Shown one piece after another: positions 7,348 to 15,618 of a stretch of 37,586 nt of DNA (position 1 is its first letter; every line of letters starts with the position of its first letter). The stretch spans positions 54,042 through 91,627 of the forward strand of contig NZ_ML703341.1 in assembly GCF_008638365.1 (NCBI RefSeq), written 5' to 3'. The position numbers and the translations under genes are program-made. The notes beneath the pieces were generated by a model. It ran no database searches. It was not told the origin of the DNA and was given only the letters and a program-made list of their open reading frames with translations. This stretch comes from Nocardiopsis quinghaiensis (GTDB taxonomy: Bacteria > Actinomycetota > Actinomycetes > Streptosporangiales > Streptosporangiaceae).

Positions 7348-8556
7348 ATGCCTCTGGCCCTGCTCGCCCTCGCCGTCGGCGCGTTCGCCATCGGCACCAC
7401 CGAGTTCGTCATCATGGGGCTGCTGCCCGAGGTCGCCACCGACCTCGGCGTTCCGGTCCCGACCGCCGGATACCTCATCTCCGCCTACGCCCTGGGCGTC
7501 GTGGTCGGCGCTCCCCTGCTCACCGCGCTGAGTACGCGGCTGCCCCGCAAGACGGTCCTGCTCGTCTTCATGGGGCTCTTCCTCGCGGGCAACCTCGCCA
7601 CCGTGCTGGCCCCGTCCTTCGGGACCGTGTTCGCCTCGCGGGTCCTGGCCGGGCTGCCCCACGGCGCCTACCTGGGGGTGGGGTCGCTGGTCGCGGCGCA
7701 CATCGCCGGTCCGGGGCGACGGGCGACGGGGGTCTCACGGATGTTCCTGGGCCTGACCGTGGCCAACATCGTCGGCGTGCCCGCGGGCACGTTCCTGGGA
7801 CAGGCCATGGGCTGGCGCGCGGCGTTCCTGGTCGTGGTCGGGATCGCCCTGCTCGCGATGGTCGGCATCGCGGCCTTCGTGCCGCGCCAGCCCTCGCCTC
7901 CCGGGACGGGCCTGCGCCACGAGGTCCGCGAACTGGGCCGCTCCCAGGTCGTCCTCGGCCTGGTCACGGCGGTCTTCGGGTTCGCCGGGGTCTTCGCCGT
8001 CTACAGCTACGTCTCGCCGATGATGACCGAACTGGCGGGCATGTCCGCCTCCGGCGTGCCCATCGTCCTGGCCCTGTTCGGGACCGGTATGACACTCGGG
8101 TCACTGGTCATCGGCCCTCTGGCCGACCGTGCGCTGCGTCCCACGATCTACGGGGCGCTCGCCTCCCTGGCCGTGGTGCTGGTGGTGTTCACGGTGACCG
8201 TGCACAACCCCTGGACGGCGGCGGTGACGGTGCTGGTCCTGGGCGCGGTGGGGTTCGGTGTGGCCACCCCGCTCCAGGTGCTGGTGATGAACAAGGCCGC
8301 CCAGGCGCCGACCATGGCCGCGACCTCGAACCACTCGGCGTTCAACCTGGCCAACGCCGCCGGGGCGTGGCTGGGCGGTGTCGGGATCGGCGCCGGCCTG
8401 GGGTACACCTCCCCGGCCGCCATCGGCGCGGTCCTGGCCGTGGTGGGCCTGGGCATCGCGGTGGTGGCGGGCCTGCTGGACCGTCCGGGACGGGGCCGGG
8501 GCGCCCGGGCGTCCGTGGCCGGGACCGAGGCCCCGGAGTTCAGCACCCTTCCGTGA
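7348..8556 (+). CDS. MFS exporter of the AraJ/SotB/Cmx (DHA1) type
   Basis: A 402-residue major facilitator protein with about 12 membrane segments. The first helix has the signature ALAVGAFAIGTTEFVIMGLLPEVA, which is characteristic of the sugar-efflux and chloramphenicol-efflux (AraJ, SotB/YdeA, Cmx/CmlR) drug:proton antiporters. The loop-2/3 motif (GVVVGAPLLTALSTRLPRKTVLL) and motif C region (GRRATGVSRMFLGLTVANIVGVPAGTFLGQ) are present. The ATG at 7348 lies 7 nt after GAAGGGG and begins directly before helix 1; the frame runs further upstream only into the operator. It is likely controlled by the adjacent LacI protein. Substrate could be a sugar, drug or metabolite; an aromatic compound from the neighbouring locus is possible but unsupported. 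Confidence 0.9.
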   Translation: MPLALLALAVGAFAIGTTEFVIMGLLPEVATDLGVPVPTAGYLISAYALGVVVGAPLLTALSTRLPRKTVLLVFMGLFLAGNLATVLAPSFGTVFASRVLAGLPHGAYLGVGSLVAAHIAGPGRRATGVSRMFLGLTVANIVGVPAGTFLGQAMGWRAAFLVVVGIALLAMVGIAAFVPRQPSPPGTGLRHEVRELGRSQVVLGLVTAVFGFAGVFAVYSYVSPMMTELAGMSASGVPIVLALFGTGMTLGSLVIGPLADRALRPTIYGALASLAVVLVVFTVTVHNPWTAAVTVLVLGAVGFGVATPLQVLVMNKAAQAPTMAATSNHSAFNLANAAGAWLGGVGIGAGLGYTSPAAIGAVLAVVGLGIAVVAGLLDRPGRGRGARASVAGTEAPEFSTLP

Positions 8557-8563
8557 ACCGCTC

Positions 8564-8618
8564 CGGCACGGCGCCTCTGCGGGGAGGAGCGCTCCTCCGC
8601 GCTAGGACGCCGGTGCCG
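8564..8618. terminator. Bidirectional terminator between convergent genes
   Basis: A nested hairpin: outer arms CGGCAC.../...GTGCCG (8564-8569 with 8613-8618) enclose the perfect palindrome GGAGGAGCGCTCCTCC. It lies between the stops of the MFS gene and the kinase gene. Confidence 0.65.
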
Positions 8619-8674
8619 GGCGAGGGACGTCCCGGCGGTGGCGGTGCCGGCCGGGCGCCCTCGCGGTCGCGCGG

Positions 8675-10954
8675 CTAGTCCACTCGGAGGAACCGGATGA
8701 GCGTGGAGGGCTCGAAATCGAGTTCCTCCCATCCCAGATCCGTCTCACCGGCGGAGGCCGCGGGCTCGCAGTCGACCAGGGACCAGGGGGAACTCGCCCC
8801 CGGCAGTTCCGGCACGAACTCCCTCACCCCCGTACACGTCATCTCCCGGTCCACGAAGTAGGTGACCGCGCCGGTGCCGGCGTACCCGATGGGGGTCTCC
8901 ACCCGTTCGCTCTCGGTTCCCAGAAGTCCCGCCACCTCCATGGCGCGATCGCAGCTCATCTCCCAGGCGTCCGCGCGCACCCGCCAGCCGCGCTCGTAGA
9001 GCTCCGTCTCACCGCAGACGGGCGCGTGGAGCACCTCCAGCCGCTCGCCGCCGAGCTCCGGTCCCTGCTGCGGGTCGACCACCTCCACGGAGCCGCCCGT
9101 CTCGGTGAAGTCGGCCCGCACCTCCCAGAGCGCGCCGGTGTACTCCATCCGCACCGGCTCGCCTCCGGCGCCGAGCTCGACCAGGCCCCGCGCGGCCTCC
9201 TCCACCACCTCCCCGTCCACCACCAGCCTGGAGGTGAGCGGGCCGGTGTAGACACGGCTGTCCGCTCCGTCCCCGGAGCCGCCCTCCTCCAGGTCCCCGG
9301 ACTCGGCCATCCCACGCAGGGGCCCGGTGACCAGGCCGGGGCCGAGGTCCTCCGCGGTGGCCTCCCAAGCGGGGGTGGCCGGTTGGGAGGCCTCGCCCTC
9401 CTCCAGCGCGGGCCCGTACACGTACAGTCGCCCGCCGCTGTCGGCCGCCGCGACGGAGCCCTGCCCCATCACCTCTCCGTGCACGAGGAAGGTGTCCTGG
9501 TCGGCCGCGTAACGGTACTCGACGGTGGCCCGGCTCTCCTCCAGCACCGCCTCGACGGACTGCCCGGTCCGCGCGGCGACCTCCTCGGCGTGCGCGTCGG
9601 CGAAGCGGCGCTCGACCTCGACCACGAAGCCGTCGCCCTCCTCCAGACTGGTCGCGGCGGCGGTGACCGCCTCCGCCGGAGCGCCCTGGACCTGGTCGTA
9701 GACGACGTATCCGCCGGTGGCCACTCCCGCGGTGACCAGCACGCCCACGCCGGCGATCGTCGCCTTGGAGCCCGCGATCGCGCTGAGGGTCCCGCCCGTG
9801 GCGCTGGCCGTGGTGGTACCGGTGGCGAGACCCGCCGTGCCCCCCGACCCCGCGGCCGCTCCCCCGGCGGAACCCGCTCCCGTGCCCGCCCCCGCGCCCA
9901 CCCCCGTGCCCGCTCCGGTTCCCGCGCCGCCGAGCAGGCCTCCGGCGAGGCCGGCCGCCGAGACCATGCCCACGGCGGCCGCCCACCTGGTGGGATCGTG
10001 TCCGGCGGCGTCGACACCGCGCCAGTAGTCGCGCAGCAGGACGCGCAGTGTCTCGGCGGCCGGGACCGCGCGACCGCGCCCGTCCACACCGGCCTCGGCG
10101 GGCGGGAGCAGCAGGGCGCCCATGAGCTCCACCGCGCTCGGCCGCTGGTCGGGGTCGGTGGACAGGGCGCGCTCCACCAGGGGACGCAGGTCTTCCGGAA
10201 CCCCTTCCATGTCGTGGTGCCCGGTTCTGACCCTCTGGCTCAGCTCCTCGGGGGTGCCGCGGCCGAAGGGGTCGCGGCCGGTGGCCGCGAGCGCCACCAG
10301 GGCGCCCCAGGCGAACACGTCGGCGGCCGGTGCGGCGCTCGCCCCGGCGTAGCGTTCGGGCGCCACCCAGCCCGGGGTGCCGTAGGAGGCGCCCCGGTCG
10401 GTGGCACGCCGGGTGCCGATGGTGGTGGCGATACCGAAGTCGACGATCTTGGGGCCGTCCGGGGAGAGGATGACGTTGCCCGGTTTGATGTCGCGGTGCG
10501 CGATCCCGGCCGCGTGCAGCGCGGCCAGGCCCTCGGCGGTTCCCGCCGCGAACGCACGCAGCATCTCCCCCCGCAGGGGGCCGAACTCGCGCACGTGGGA
10601 GCGCAGGTCCCGGCCGGGGACGTAGTCGAAGGCCAGCCAGGGCACGCGGGCGGTGACGTCGGCGGCGTGCAGGTGCGCGGTGCTCACCCCCCGGGCGCGG
10701 GAGAGCATGTCCACCTCGCGGGCGAACGCCTCGCGGTAGGCGCGCCTGCGCGCGAACTTGGCGTGCACGGTCTTGACGGCCACGCACCGTCCGCTCTCGT
10801 CGAGTCCGCCGTAGACGGCGCCCATGCCGCCCGCACCGATCCTGCCCACGAGCCGGTAGGGGCCCAGTCTGCGCGGGTCGCCCCTCTCCAGGGGTTTGAG
10901 CCCTGTCGGCAGGGGATCTGCGGGAGGGGGACCGGGGGATGGAGTGATGCTCAT
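8675..10954 (-). CDS. Membrane-anchored Ser/Thr protein kinase (Hanks type)
   Basis: A 759-residue receptor-like kinase. The catalytic domain (about 33-280) has the glycine loop GAGGMGAVY, Lys61, Glu80, the HRDIKPGN catalytic loop (Asp155) and DFG (Asp172), so it should be active. A Gly/Ala-rich low-complexity stretch (about 334-390) follows. One clear transmembrane helix lies at about 398-420, and a second possible hydrophobic segment at about 325-345. Residues 421-759 would then be outside the cell. This extracytoplasmic part lacks recognisable PASTA repeats and carries scattered Cys; I do not recognise a known sensor family, although a lipoprotein-like LppX/LprG fold is possible from the acidic beta-rich look. 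The gene follows the LamG gene by 235 bp on the same strand, with hairpins between them, so it probably has its own promoter. Confidence 0.9.
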   Translation of the reverse strand: MSITPSPGPPPADPLPTGLKPLERGDPRRLGPYRLVGRIGAGGMGAVYGGLDESGRCVAVKTVHAKFARRRAYREAFAREVDMLSRARGVSTAHLHAADVTARVPWLAFDYVPGRDLRSHVREFGPLRGEMLRAFAAGTAEGLAALHAAGIAHRDIKPGNVILSPDGPKIVDFGIATTIGTRRATDRGASYGTPGWVAPERYAGASAAPAADVFAWGALVALAATGRDPFGRGTPEELSQRVRTGHHDMEGVPEDLRPLVERALSTDPDQRPSAVELMGALLLPPAEAGVDGRGRAVPAAETLRVLLRDYWRGVDAAGHDPTRWAAAVGMVSAAGLAGGLLGGAGTGAGTGVGAGAGTGAGSAGGAAAGSGGTAGLATGTTTASATGGTLSAIAGSKATIAGVGVLVTAGVATGGYVVYDQVQGAPAEAVTAAATSLEEGDGFVVEVERRFADAHAEEVAARTGQSVEAVLEESRATVEYRYAADQDTFLVHGEVMGQGSVAAADSGGRLYVYGPALEEGEASQPATPAWEATAEDLGPGLVTGPLRGMAESGDLEEGGSGDGADSRVYTGPLTSRLVVDGEVVEEAARGLVELGAGGEPVRMEYTGALWEVRADFTETGGSVEVVDPQQGPELGGERLEVLHAPVCGETELYERGWRVRADAWEMSCDRAMEVAGLLGTESERVETPIGYAGTGAVTYFVDREMTCTGVREFVPELPGASSPWSLVDCEPAASAGETDLGWEELDFEPSTLIRFLRVD
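9785..9955 (-). repeat. Imperfect Gly/Ala codon repeat in the kinase linker
   Basis: Irregular short repeats of GGN and GCN codons encode a flexible Gly/Ala/Thr linker (kinase residues about 334-390) between the catalytic domain and the membrane helix. Such tracts vary in length between strains and are prone to assembly errors. Confidence 0.6.
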
Positions 10955-11071
10955 GGGGGCCTTCGCACTCGTCCGTCAGGGGGATGACGAAGAATGGGAC
11001 GTCCCGCGGTCCGAAAGCGTTCCCACCTCTCCCACGACGGTGCAGGTCGGGAGAGGCGGGGCTCCCGGGGC

Positions 11072-11121
11072 ACGCGAGAGGGGCCGGGCCCGTTCTCGAC
11101 GGACCCGGCCCCGCGCCTGTC
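11072..11121 (-). repeat. Duplicated hairpin element, copy A
   Basis: The core 11080-11117 is identical over 38 bp to 13520-13557. It folds into a 13-bp stem (GGGGCCGGG... with ...CCCGGCCCC) and a 7-nt loop. Only on the minus strand is the single imperfect pair a G-U wobble, which fits an RNA hairpin made by minus-strand transcription. It lies downstream of the LamG gene and upstream of the kinase gene. Confidence 0.75.
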
Positions 11122-11148
11122 ACGGCAAGGAGGACCGGGCACGGCCCG

Positions 11149-11180
11149 GTGCCGGCCGACCGCGCCCGCACGGCCGGCAC
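11149..11180 (-). terminator. Hairpin directly after the LamG gene
   Basis: Perfect 10-bp arms GTGCCGGCCG (11149-11158) and CGGCCGGCAC (11171-11180) start 10 bp after the LamG stop. A smaller CCGGGC/GCCCGG hairpin follows in the direction of transcription. The set, together with the repeat at 11072-11121, probably ends the LamG transcript. Confidence 0.6.
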
Positions 11181-11189
11181 GTCTCTCCC

Positions 11190-13334
11190 CTACGGCAGGT
11201 AACCGATTTGGAGCCTGCTCAGGTCGTCCTTGAGCGCAACGCCCTGGAAGACGTGGACGCTCCCGAGCGCACCCGTCCAGGATCGGCCGACCCCGTCGGC
11301 GTGTCCGGCCGCGCCGATGACCACGTCGCCTTCGGCGTGCCACGCACCCCCACTCGCCGCGGTTCCCTCACGGGAACCGTCGACGTAGAGGGTCAGCGTG
11401 CCGTCGGTGTGATCGTAGGTCCCGATCAGGTGGACCCACTCCCCCATACGCGCGCCGACGGTGGAGGTGACGCGGTGTACCTCCTCCTCACCCTGGACGT
11501 CCTCGACGGCCGTCTCGAAGACCCATCCCCCCAGCTCGGCGTCATAGCCCAGAGCGAAGCCGCTGGTGTGCTCCCCGCTCTGGGAGAGCGCGACGGCGTC
11601 GGCGGTGCCGTCGTCCAGGCGCACCCACGCGGAGGCGGTGAAGCTGCGGTCGGTGCGCAGTGCCGCCCCGTCCGTGCGCAGGTGCTCCTGTTCGGCTCCG
11701 TCGAGGAGGACCGCGGGTGTGAAGAGCCAGTCGTTGAGCGCTCCGTTCCACACGGTGTCGGGGTCGCCGTGCAGTGTCGCGTCGAGGCCGTGGTCGGAGC
11801 TGTCGGTGGCGGCCGCACCGTCGCTCTCCTCCAGCCGCCACGAGCCCTCCGGGGCGAGGGGCTGGTTGGCGGTCTCCCACACCTCGGACCTGTCGGACCA
11901 GGTGAGGTGCGTGTCCTCGTCGATGAGGAGACGGCTCCACACCTTCACGTCGTCGACCGCTCCCGGCCATCCCCGTGCGAAGGCGCCCTGTTCCTGGCCG
12001 CCTCCGATGACGAACGGCCCTTCGGCGCTCCACGACGGGCCCCGGTCGGCGCCTCCCTGGCGGACGCCGTCCACGTAGAGGGCCATCTCCCCGGTGGCCG
12101 GGTCGTGCTGTCCGATCAGCTGGGTCCACACCCCCGCCTGAACGGGAGCGGTCGAGGCCACGCGGTGGTCGAACCCGGTCCCGGGGGCGTCCTGGGAGGC
12201 CTGCTGGAAGAACCAGGCCTCCTCGGAGGCGTCGTAGCCGAGTTGGAAACCGCTGAGGTGCTCTCCGTCCTGGGAGACGGCCACGGCGTCGGAGCCGGTC
12301 CCGTCCAGACGGACCCAGGCCGACACGGTGAACGCGGCGGAGGTGTCCACGACCGCCGCTTCGGTGCGCAGGTGTCCGTCCGCGGTGTCCACGGCCGCTC
12401 CCTCCAGCCGGTAACCGCCGCCCCGGCGTTCGCCCACCCGGCCCCGGGTCCAGCCGACGTCCCCGGTTCCCGCAGCGGTCCGGCCCTGTTCCAGGAGGTC
12501 CGAGGCGCTCGTTCCCTCCCCCTCGTTCAGCGGGAAGTAGGCGACGGGGTCCGCCAACGGGGCGACCAGGAAGGAGTACACCAATTCGCAGTCCGAGGAG
12601 TTGCCGTAGGCGTCGACGCTTCTGGCGTAGACCGACCGGGGGCCGTCGTCCTTCGGCGTGATCGAGACGGTGACCGATCCACCCGGCTCGTCGGGGTCCA
12701 CCCGGGTGGTGCAGGAGCCGCCGCTGCCGGCGTCGTGGTAGTAGGCCACCGCGTCCTCCACCCCGTTGCCGGTGAAGGTGAAGTCCCCCGCCTGTAGCGG
12801 AGCGCCGTGGAAGCGGTCGTCGTCGGGGTAGTCCTCGGAGGTGACCTGCGGCGGCGCCTCGGGCCTGCTGGTGCTGATCTCGATCCAGCACCAGTCGGAC
12901 CACTCGCCCCCGGCCTGGCCGTCGTGGCCGCGCGCCCGGTAGCTGACCAGGACCTCCTCGGGCAGGTCCCCGGCGCTGGCCGACAGGATCCTGGGGGTGT
13001 TGTCCGGGCGCTGCCAGATGTAGGGGGACTCCGCGGTACCGAGGGGTTGGTCGGCGCCGTCCAGGCTCCACTCGAACTGGCCCTTGACCTCCTGGGGCGC
13101 CGTCTCGGCGTCGGGGTCGGCGAAGAGACCGCTCAGAGTGAGTGTGGTGTCGTTGAGCAGGGTGGGGACCTGCTTGTCGGTGGAGCACGCCTCTCCCCGC
13201 GCGGTGAGCGTGGCGGCGTCGGGCCGGTCCGGCGGGCGGTTGTCGTCGGCGAGTGCCGGGGACGGGGAGAGGAGCGGCAGGACCAGTGCGGCGGTGGCCG
13301 CGACCACCGTCGAACCGGTCAGGGGGTGACGCAT
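11190..13334 (-). CDS. Secreted protein with two LamG (concanavalin-like) domains
   Basis: A 714-residue exported protein. Residues 1-29 form a Sec signal peptide (RHPLTG, hydrophobic core VVAATAALVLPLL, cleavage after ALA). Residues 30-260 resemble Ig/fibronectin-like beta domains with paired Cys. Two LamG-like jelly-roll domains follow, about 265-475 and 495-705. They share landmarks in the same order: SAWVRLD, AVAxSQxGEHxSGFxLGYD, W..LIG..D...G.....LYVDG, and a closing GAV/GAL...V. These domains usually bind carbohydrate or protein at the cell surface. No catalytic domain is visible, so it may be an adhesin or binding protein. ATG 13334 is chosen because the signal peptide starts there; an in-frame ATG at 13385 would add 17 residues. 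Neither has a strong ribosome site. Confidence 0.82.
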   Translation of the reverse strand: MRHPLTGSTVVAATAALVLPLLSPSPALADDNRPPDRPDAATLTARGEACSTDKQVPTLLNDTTLTLSGLFADPDAETAPQEVKGQFEWSLDGADQPLGTAESPYIWQRPDNTPRILSASAGDLPEEVLVSYRARGHDGQAGGEWSDWCWIEISTSRPEAPPQVTSEDYPDDDRFHGAPLQAGDFTFTGNGVEDAVAYYHDAGSGGSCTTRVDPDEPGGSVTVSITPKDDGPRSVYARSVDAYGNSSDCELVYSFLVAPLADPVAYFPLNEGEGTSASDLLEQGRTAAGTGDVGWTRGRVGERRGGGYRLEGAAVDTADGHLRTEAAVVDTSAAFTVSAWVRLDGTGSDAVAVSQDGEHLSGFQLGYDASEEAWFFQQASQDAPGTGFDHRVASTAPVQAGVWTQLIGQHDPATGEMALYVDGVRQGGADRGPSWSAEGPFVIGGGQEQGAFARGWPGAVDDVKVWSRLLIDEDTHLTWSDRSEVWETANQPLAPEGSWRLEESDGAAATDSSDHGLDATLHGDPDTVWNGALNDWLFTPAVLLDGAEQEHLRTDGAALRTDRSFTASAWVRLDDGTADAVALSQSGEHTSGFALGYDAELGGWVFETAVEDVQGEEEVHRVTSTVGARMGEWVHLIGTYDHTDGTLTLYVDGSREGTAASGGAWHAEGDVVIGAAGHADGVGRSWTGALGSVHVFQGVALKDDLSRLQIGYLP

Positions 13335-13384
13335 GAGGGGGACTACCTGTCTAGTCGATTTCCGCCTCGTGGACGGGCAGGACA

Positions 13385-13450
13385 TGAACGGGAAAAACCT
13401 ATCTTTGCGCTCATATAAGCCACAAGCTTCGCTTTTCGCGCAAAAAACGC
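13385..13450 (-). promoter_or_regulatory. AT-rich promoter region of the LamG gene
   Basis: A local AT-rich island in otherwise very GC-rich DNA. On the minus strand TTATAT (13418-13413) could be a -10, with TTGCGCG about 19 bp upstream as a weak -35. Short runs of A and T (13438-13448) add to the AT content. No operator is evident. Confidence 0.4.
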
Positions 13451-13510
13451 GCACCCGTTGTGACCTCATCCCGAACACGGATGGCCGGTTGTGGACACCG
13501 GGTCCCAGAA

Positions 13511-13561
13511 ACGCGAAACGGGGCCGGGCCCGTTCTCGACGGACCCGGCCCCGCGCCGGTC
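13511..13561 (-). repeat. Duplicated hairpin element, copy B / terminator of the paaA-I operon
   Basis: Carries the same 38-bp core (13520-13557) as copy A, plus matching flanks (ACGCGA on one side, GTC on the other). It begins 14 bp after the paaI stop and is oriented so that minus-strand RNA forms the better stem, so here it probably acts as the terminator of the paa operon. Confidence 0.75.
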
Positions 13562-13574
13562 GGCACCGCGCCCC

Positions 13575-13982
13575 TCAGCCTCGCTGGGGCAGGGTGCGGC
13601 TGCGACCGCGGAACTCGGCGACGACCTCCTCGCCGCGGCGCACCGTGACGTCGTACAGGCCGCTGCGGCCGAACAGCGTCCGCTCCCTGGCGGTGGCCAC
13701 CAGCAGGTCGCCCTCGTGGGCGGCGGCCACGAACGTCACGTCCGCCCCGGAGGCCACCGTCACCCCCTGCCCGTCCACGTTGCACGCGCACGCGAACGCG
13801 GTGTCGGCCAGGGTGAACACGAACCCGCCGTGGGCGATGCCGTGTCCGTTGACCATCAGGGGCCCCACGGTCATCTCCACGACCGCCAGTCCGTCGGTGG
13901 CCTCCACCAGGCGCATTCCGAGGTTCTTGGACGCCCGGTCGGCCTCGAACATCCGCCAGGCGGCCTCGTTGCGCCCGCTCAC
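13575..13982 (-). CDS. paaI: PaaI hotdog-fold thioesterase
   Basis: A 135-residue hotdog thioesterase of the PaaI type. It is thought to rescue the phenylacetate pathway by hydrolysing stalled ring-hydroxylated or dead-end CoA thioesters. The family core VNGHGIAHGGFVFTLADTAFACACN includes the HGG segment with the conserved Asp on the central helix (residues about 45-65). The later ASGADVTFVAAAHEGD strand also fits. The GTG start at 13982 overlaps the paaE stop codon (GTGA), giving the usual family length. Last gene of the paaABCDE-I operon. It ends 14 bp before a strong hairpin. Confidence 0.92.
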   Translation of the reverse strand: MSGRNEAAWRMFEADRASKNLGMRLVEATDGLAVVEMTVGPLMVNGHGIAHGGFVFTLADTAFACACNVDGQGVTVASGADVTFVAAAHEGDLLVATARERTLFGRSGLYDVTVRRGEEVVAEFRGRSRTLPQRG

Positions 13983-15088
13983 GAGTCGAAGTCCACGGTC
14001 ACGGTGTCGGTCTGGGGCAGCGACTGGCAGGACAGGGCGTACCCCGCCTCCACCTCGGCGTCGGTGAGCGCGTAGTTGCGCCGCATCCGCACCTCGCCCT
14101 CGCAGACCCTGACCCGGCATGTGCCGCACACCCCGCCCTTGCAGGCGAAGGGCGCGTCGGGGCGGTAGCGCTGCGCCGAGTCCAGCACGGGAACCCCCCG
14201 CGGCAGGGTCAGGGTGGTGGTGCGCCCGTCCAGGACGACGGTGACCTCGCTGGAGGGCCCCTCCACCCCGGGCTCCTCGTGGTGCGCCTGGGGCGGCGGC
14301 TCCGCGCCCTCCACGAAGAACAGCTCCTGGTGCACCCGCTCGCCGGGCACGCCCCGACGGGCCAGCACCTCCTGGGCGTCGGTGACCATGCCGTAGGGCC
14401 CGCACAGCCACCAGTGGTCGACGGCGTCGGCGGCCACGAGCGTGTCCAGCAGCGCCTCCAGCTTGGCGCCGTCCAGGCGCCCGGTGAACAGCTCGGCCTC
14501 GCGCGGCTCCCGGGAGAGCACGTGCACCAGTTCGAAGCGCGCCCCGAAGGCGTCCTTGAGGTCGGCGATCTCGTCGGCGAACATCACCGTGTCGCTGCGG
14601 CGGTTGCCGTAGAGCAGGACGACGTGGGAGTCGGTGCGGCGCAGCACCGAGGAGGCCATGGACAGCACCGGGGTGATCCCGGATCCGGCGGCGACCATCA
14701 CGTGGCGGGCGGCGGTGCCCAGGTCGGGGACGAACCGGCCGGTGGGCGCGCCCACCTCGACCTCGTCGCCCGGCCGGACCTCGTTGACCAGCCAGCTGGA
14801 GAACAGGCCGCCGGAGACCAGGCGTACGCCCACGCGGGGGGCCTGGCCGACGGGGGCGCACACGGAGTAGCTGCGCCGCTCCTCCACCCCGTCCACCTCG
14901 CGGCGCAGGGTCAACGACTGCCCGGGGGCGAACGCGAACTCCTCGGCCAGGTGGTCGGGGACGTCGAAGGTGACGGCGACGGCGTCGTCGCACAGGCGCT
15001 CGACGGCGGCCACGCGCAGCCGGTGGAACGCGCCTCGGCGGCGCGCGGCCCCGGGCGCGGTCTCGGTGACGGGTGTGGTCACGGTCAT
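13979..15088 (-). CDS. paaE: Phenylacetyl-CoA epoxidase reductase subunit PaaE
   Basis: A 369-residue reductase that passes electrons from NAD(P)H through FAD and a [2Fe-2S] cluster to the di-iron oxygenase PaaA. Domains in order: ferredoxin-reductase FAD-binding barrel (about 20-125, with RRSYSVCAP), nucleotide-binding domain (about 130-240, GSGITPVLSM), and a C-terminal plant-type ferredoxin (about 280-369). The cluster ligands are Cys316, Cys321, Cys324 and Cys354. ATG 15088 overlaps the paaD stop (ATGA), and AAGGAG lies just upstream. The gene order paaA-B-C-D-E is the canonical operon order. Confidence 0.95.
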   Translation of the reverse strand: MTVTTPVTETAPGAARRRGAFHRLRVAAVERLCDDAVAVTFDVPDHLAEEFAFAPGQSLTLRREVDGVEERRSYSVCAPVGQAPRVGVRLVSGGLFSSWLVNEVRPGDEVEVGAPTGRFVPDLGTAARHVMVAAGSGITPVLSMASSVLRRTDSHVVLLYGNRRSDTVMFADEIADLKDAFGARFELVHVLSREPREAELFTGRLDGAKLEALLDTLVAADAVDHWWLCGPYGMVTDAQEVLARRGVPGERVHQELFFVEGAEPPPQAHHEEPGVEGPSSEVTVVLDGRTTTLTLPRGVPVLDSAQRYRPDAPFACKGGVCGTCRVRVCEGEVRMRRNYALTDAEVEAGYALSCQSLPQTDTVTVDFDS

Positions 15089-15618
15089 ATCTCCTTGACG
15101 TGCTCGAAAGGTTCGAGGCAGGACCGGCAGCGGTGCAGCGACTTGCAGGAGGTCGCGCCGAAGCGGGACAGCTCCTCGGTCCGATCCGACCCGCACAGCG
15201 GGCAGCGCGGGACGGTACGGGTGGGCAACAGGGTCAGCGGGACGGGACCGGCCGCGCGCGGGGGCGCGGTCCCGGGTGGGGAGATGCCGTGCTCGGCGAG
15301 CTTGCGCCTGCCCTCGTCGGTGATCCAGTCGGTGGTCCAGGGCGGGGACAGCTCGGTGCGCACCTCCACCCGGTCGAAGCCGGCGGCGCGCACGGCGCGG
15401 TCCACGTCCACGCGCATCTCGGTCAGGGCGGGGCACCCCGAGTAGGTGGGGGTGATCCACACCGTGGCGGTGCCGTCGGGCCCGGCCTCAACCCGGCGCA
15501 GGATGCCCAGGTCGGCCAGGGTGAGCATGGGCAGTTCGGGGTCGGTCACCGCGGCGGCCGCCGACCGGGCGCGCTCGCGGGCCTCCTCCCGGGCTCTGTC
15601 ACGGGCCGTGGTCACCAT
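15085..15618 (-). CDS. paaD: PaaD, maturation factor of the phenylacetyl-CoA epoxidase
   Basis: A 177-residue protein with an N-terminal MIP18/DUF59 domain (about 20-110: AVTDPELPMLTLADLGILRRV, TYSGCPALTEMRVDV) and a C-terminal zinc-ribbon-like part with paired cysteines (CPLC, CKS, CRSC). PaaD-type proteins are needed for epoxidase activity, probably in metal-cluster assembly, but are not part of the catalytic core. ATG 15618 gives a 7-bp overlap with the end of paaC and the family-typical length. Confidence 0.93.
   Translation of the reverse strand: MVTTARDRAREEARERARSAAAAVTDPELPMLTLADLGILRRVEAGPDGTATVWITPTYSGCPALTEMRVDVDRAVRAAGFDRVEVRTELSPPWTTDWITDEGRRKLAEHGISPPGTAPPRAAGPVPLTLLPTRTVPRCPLCGSDRTEELSRFGATSCKSLHRCRSCLEPFEHVKEI

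Noticed and set aside
9785..9955. Tandem short repeats as a CRISPR or minisatellite
   Set aside because: They are irregular codon repeats inside the kinase gene, in frame, with no spacers.
9026..10987. Very long open frame opposite the kinase gene
   Set aside because: Typical antisense frame of high-GC DNA; the kinase on the other strand shows every catalytic motif.
13335..13385. Upstream ATG of the LamG protein at 13385
   Set aside because: It gives an unusually long charged stretch before the signal peptide; kept only as an alternative start.
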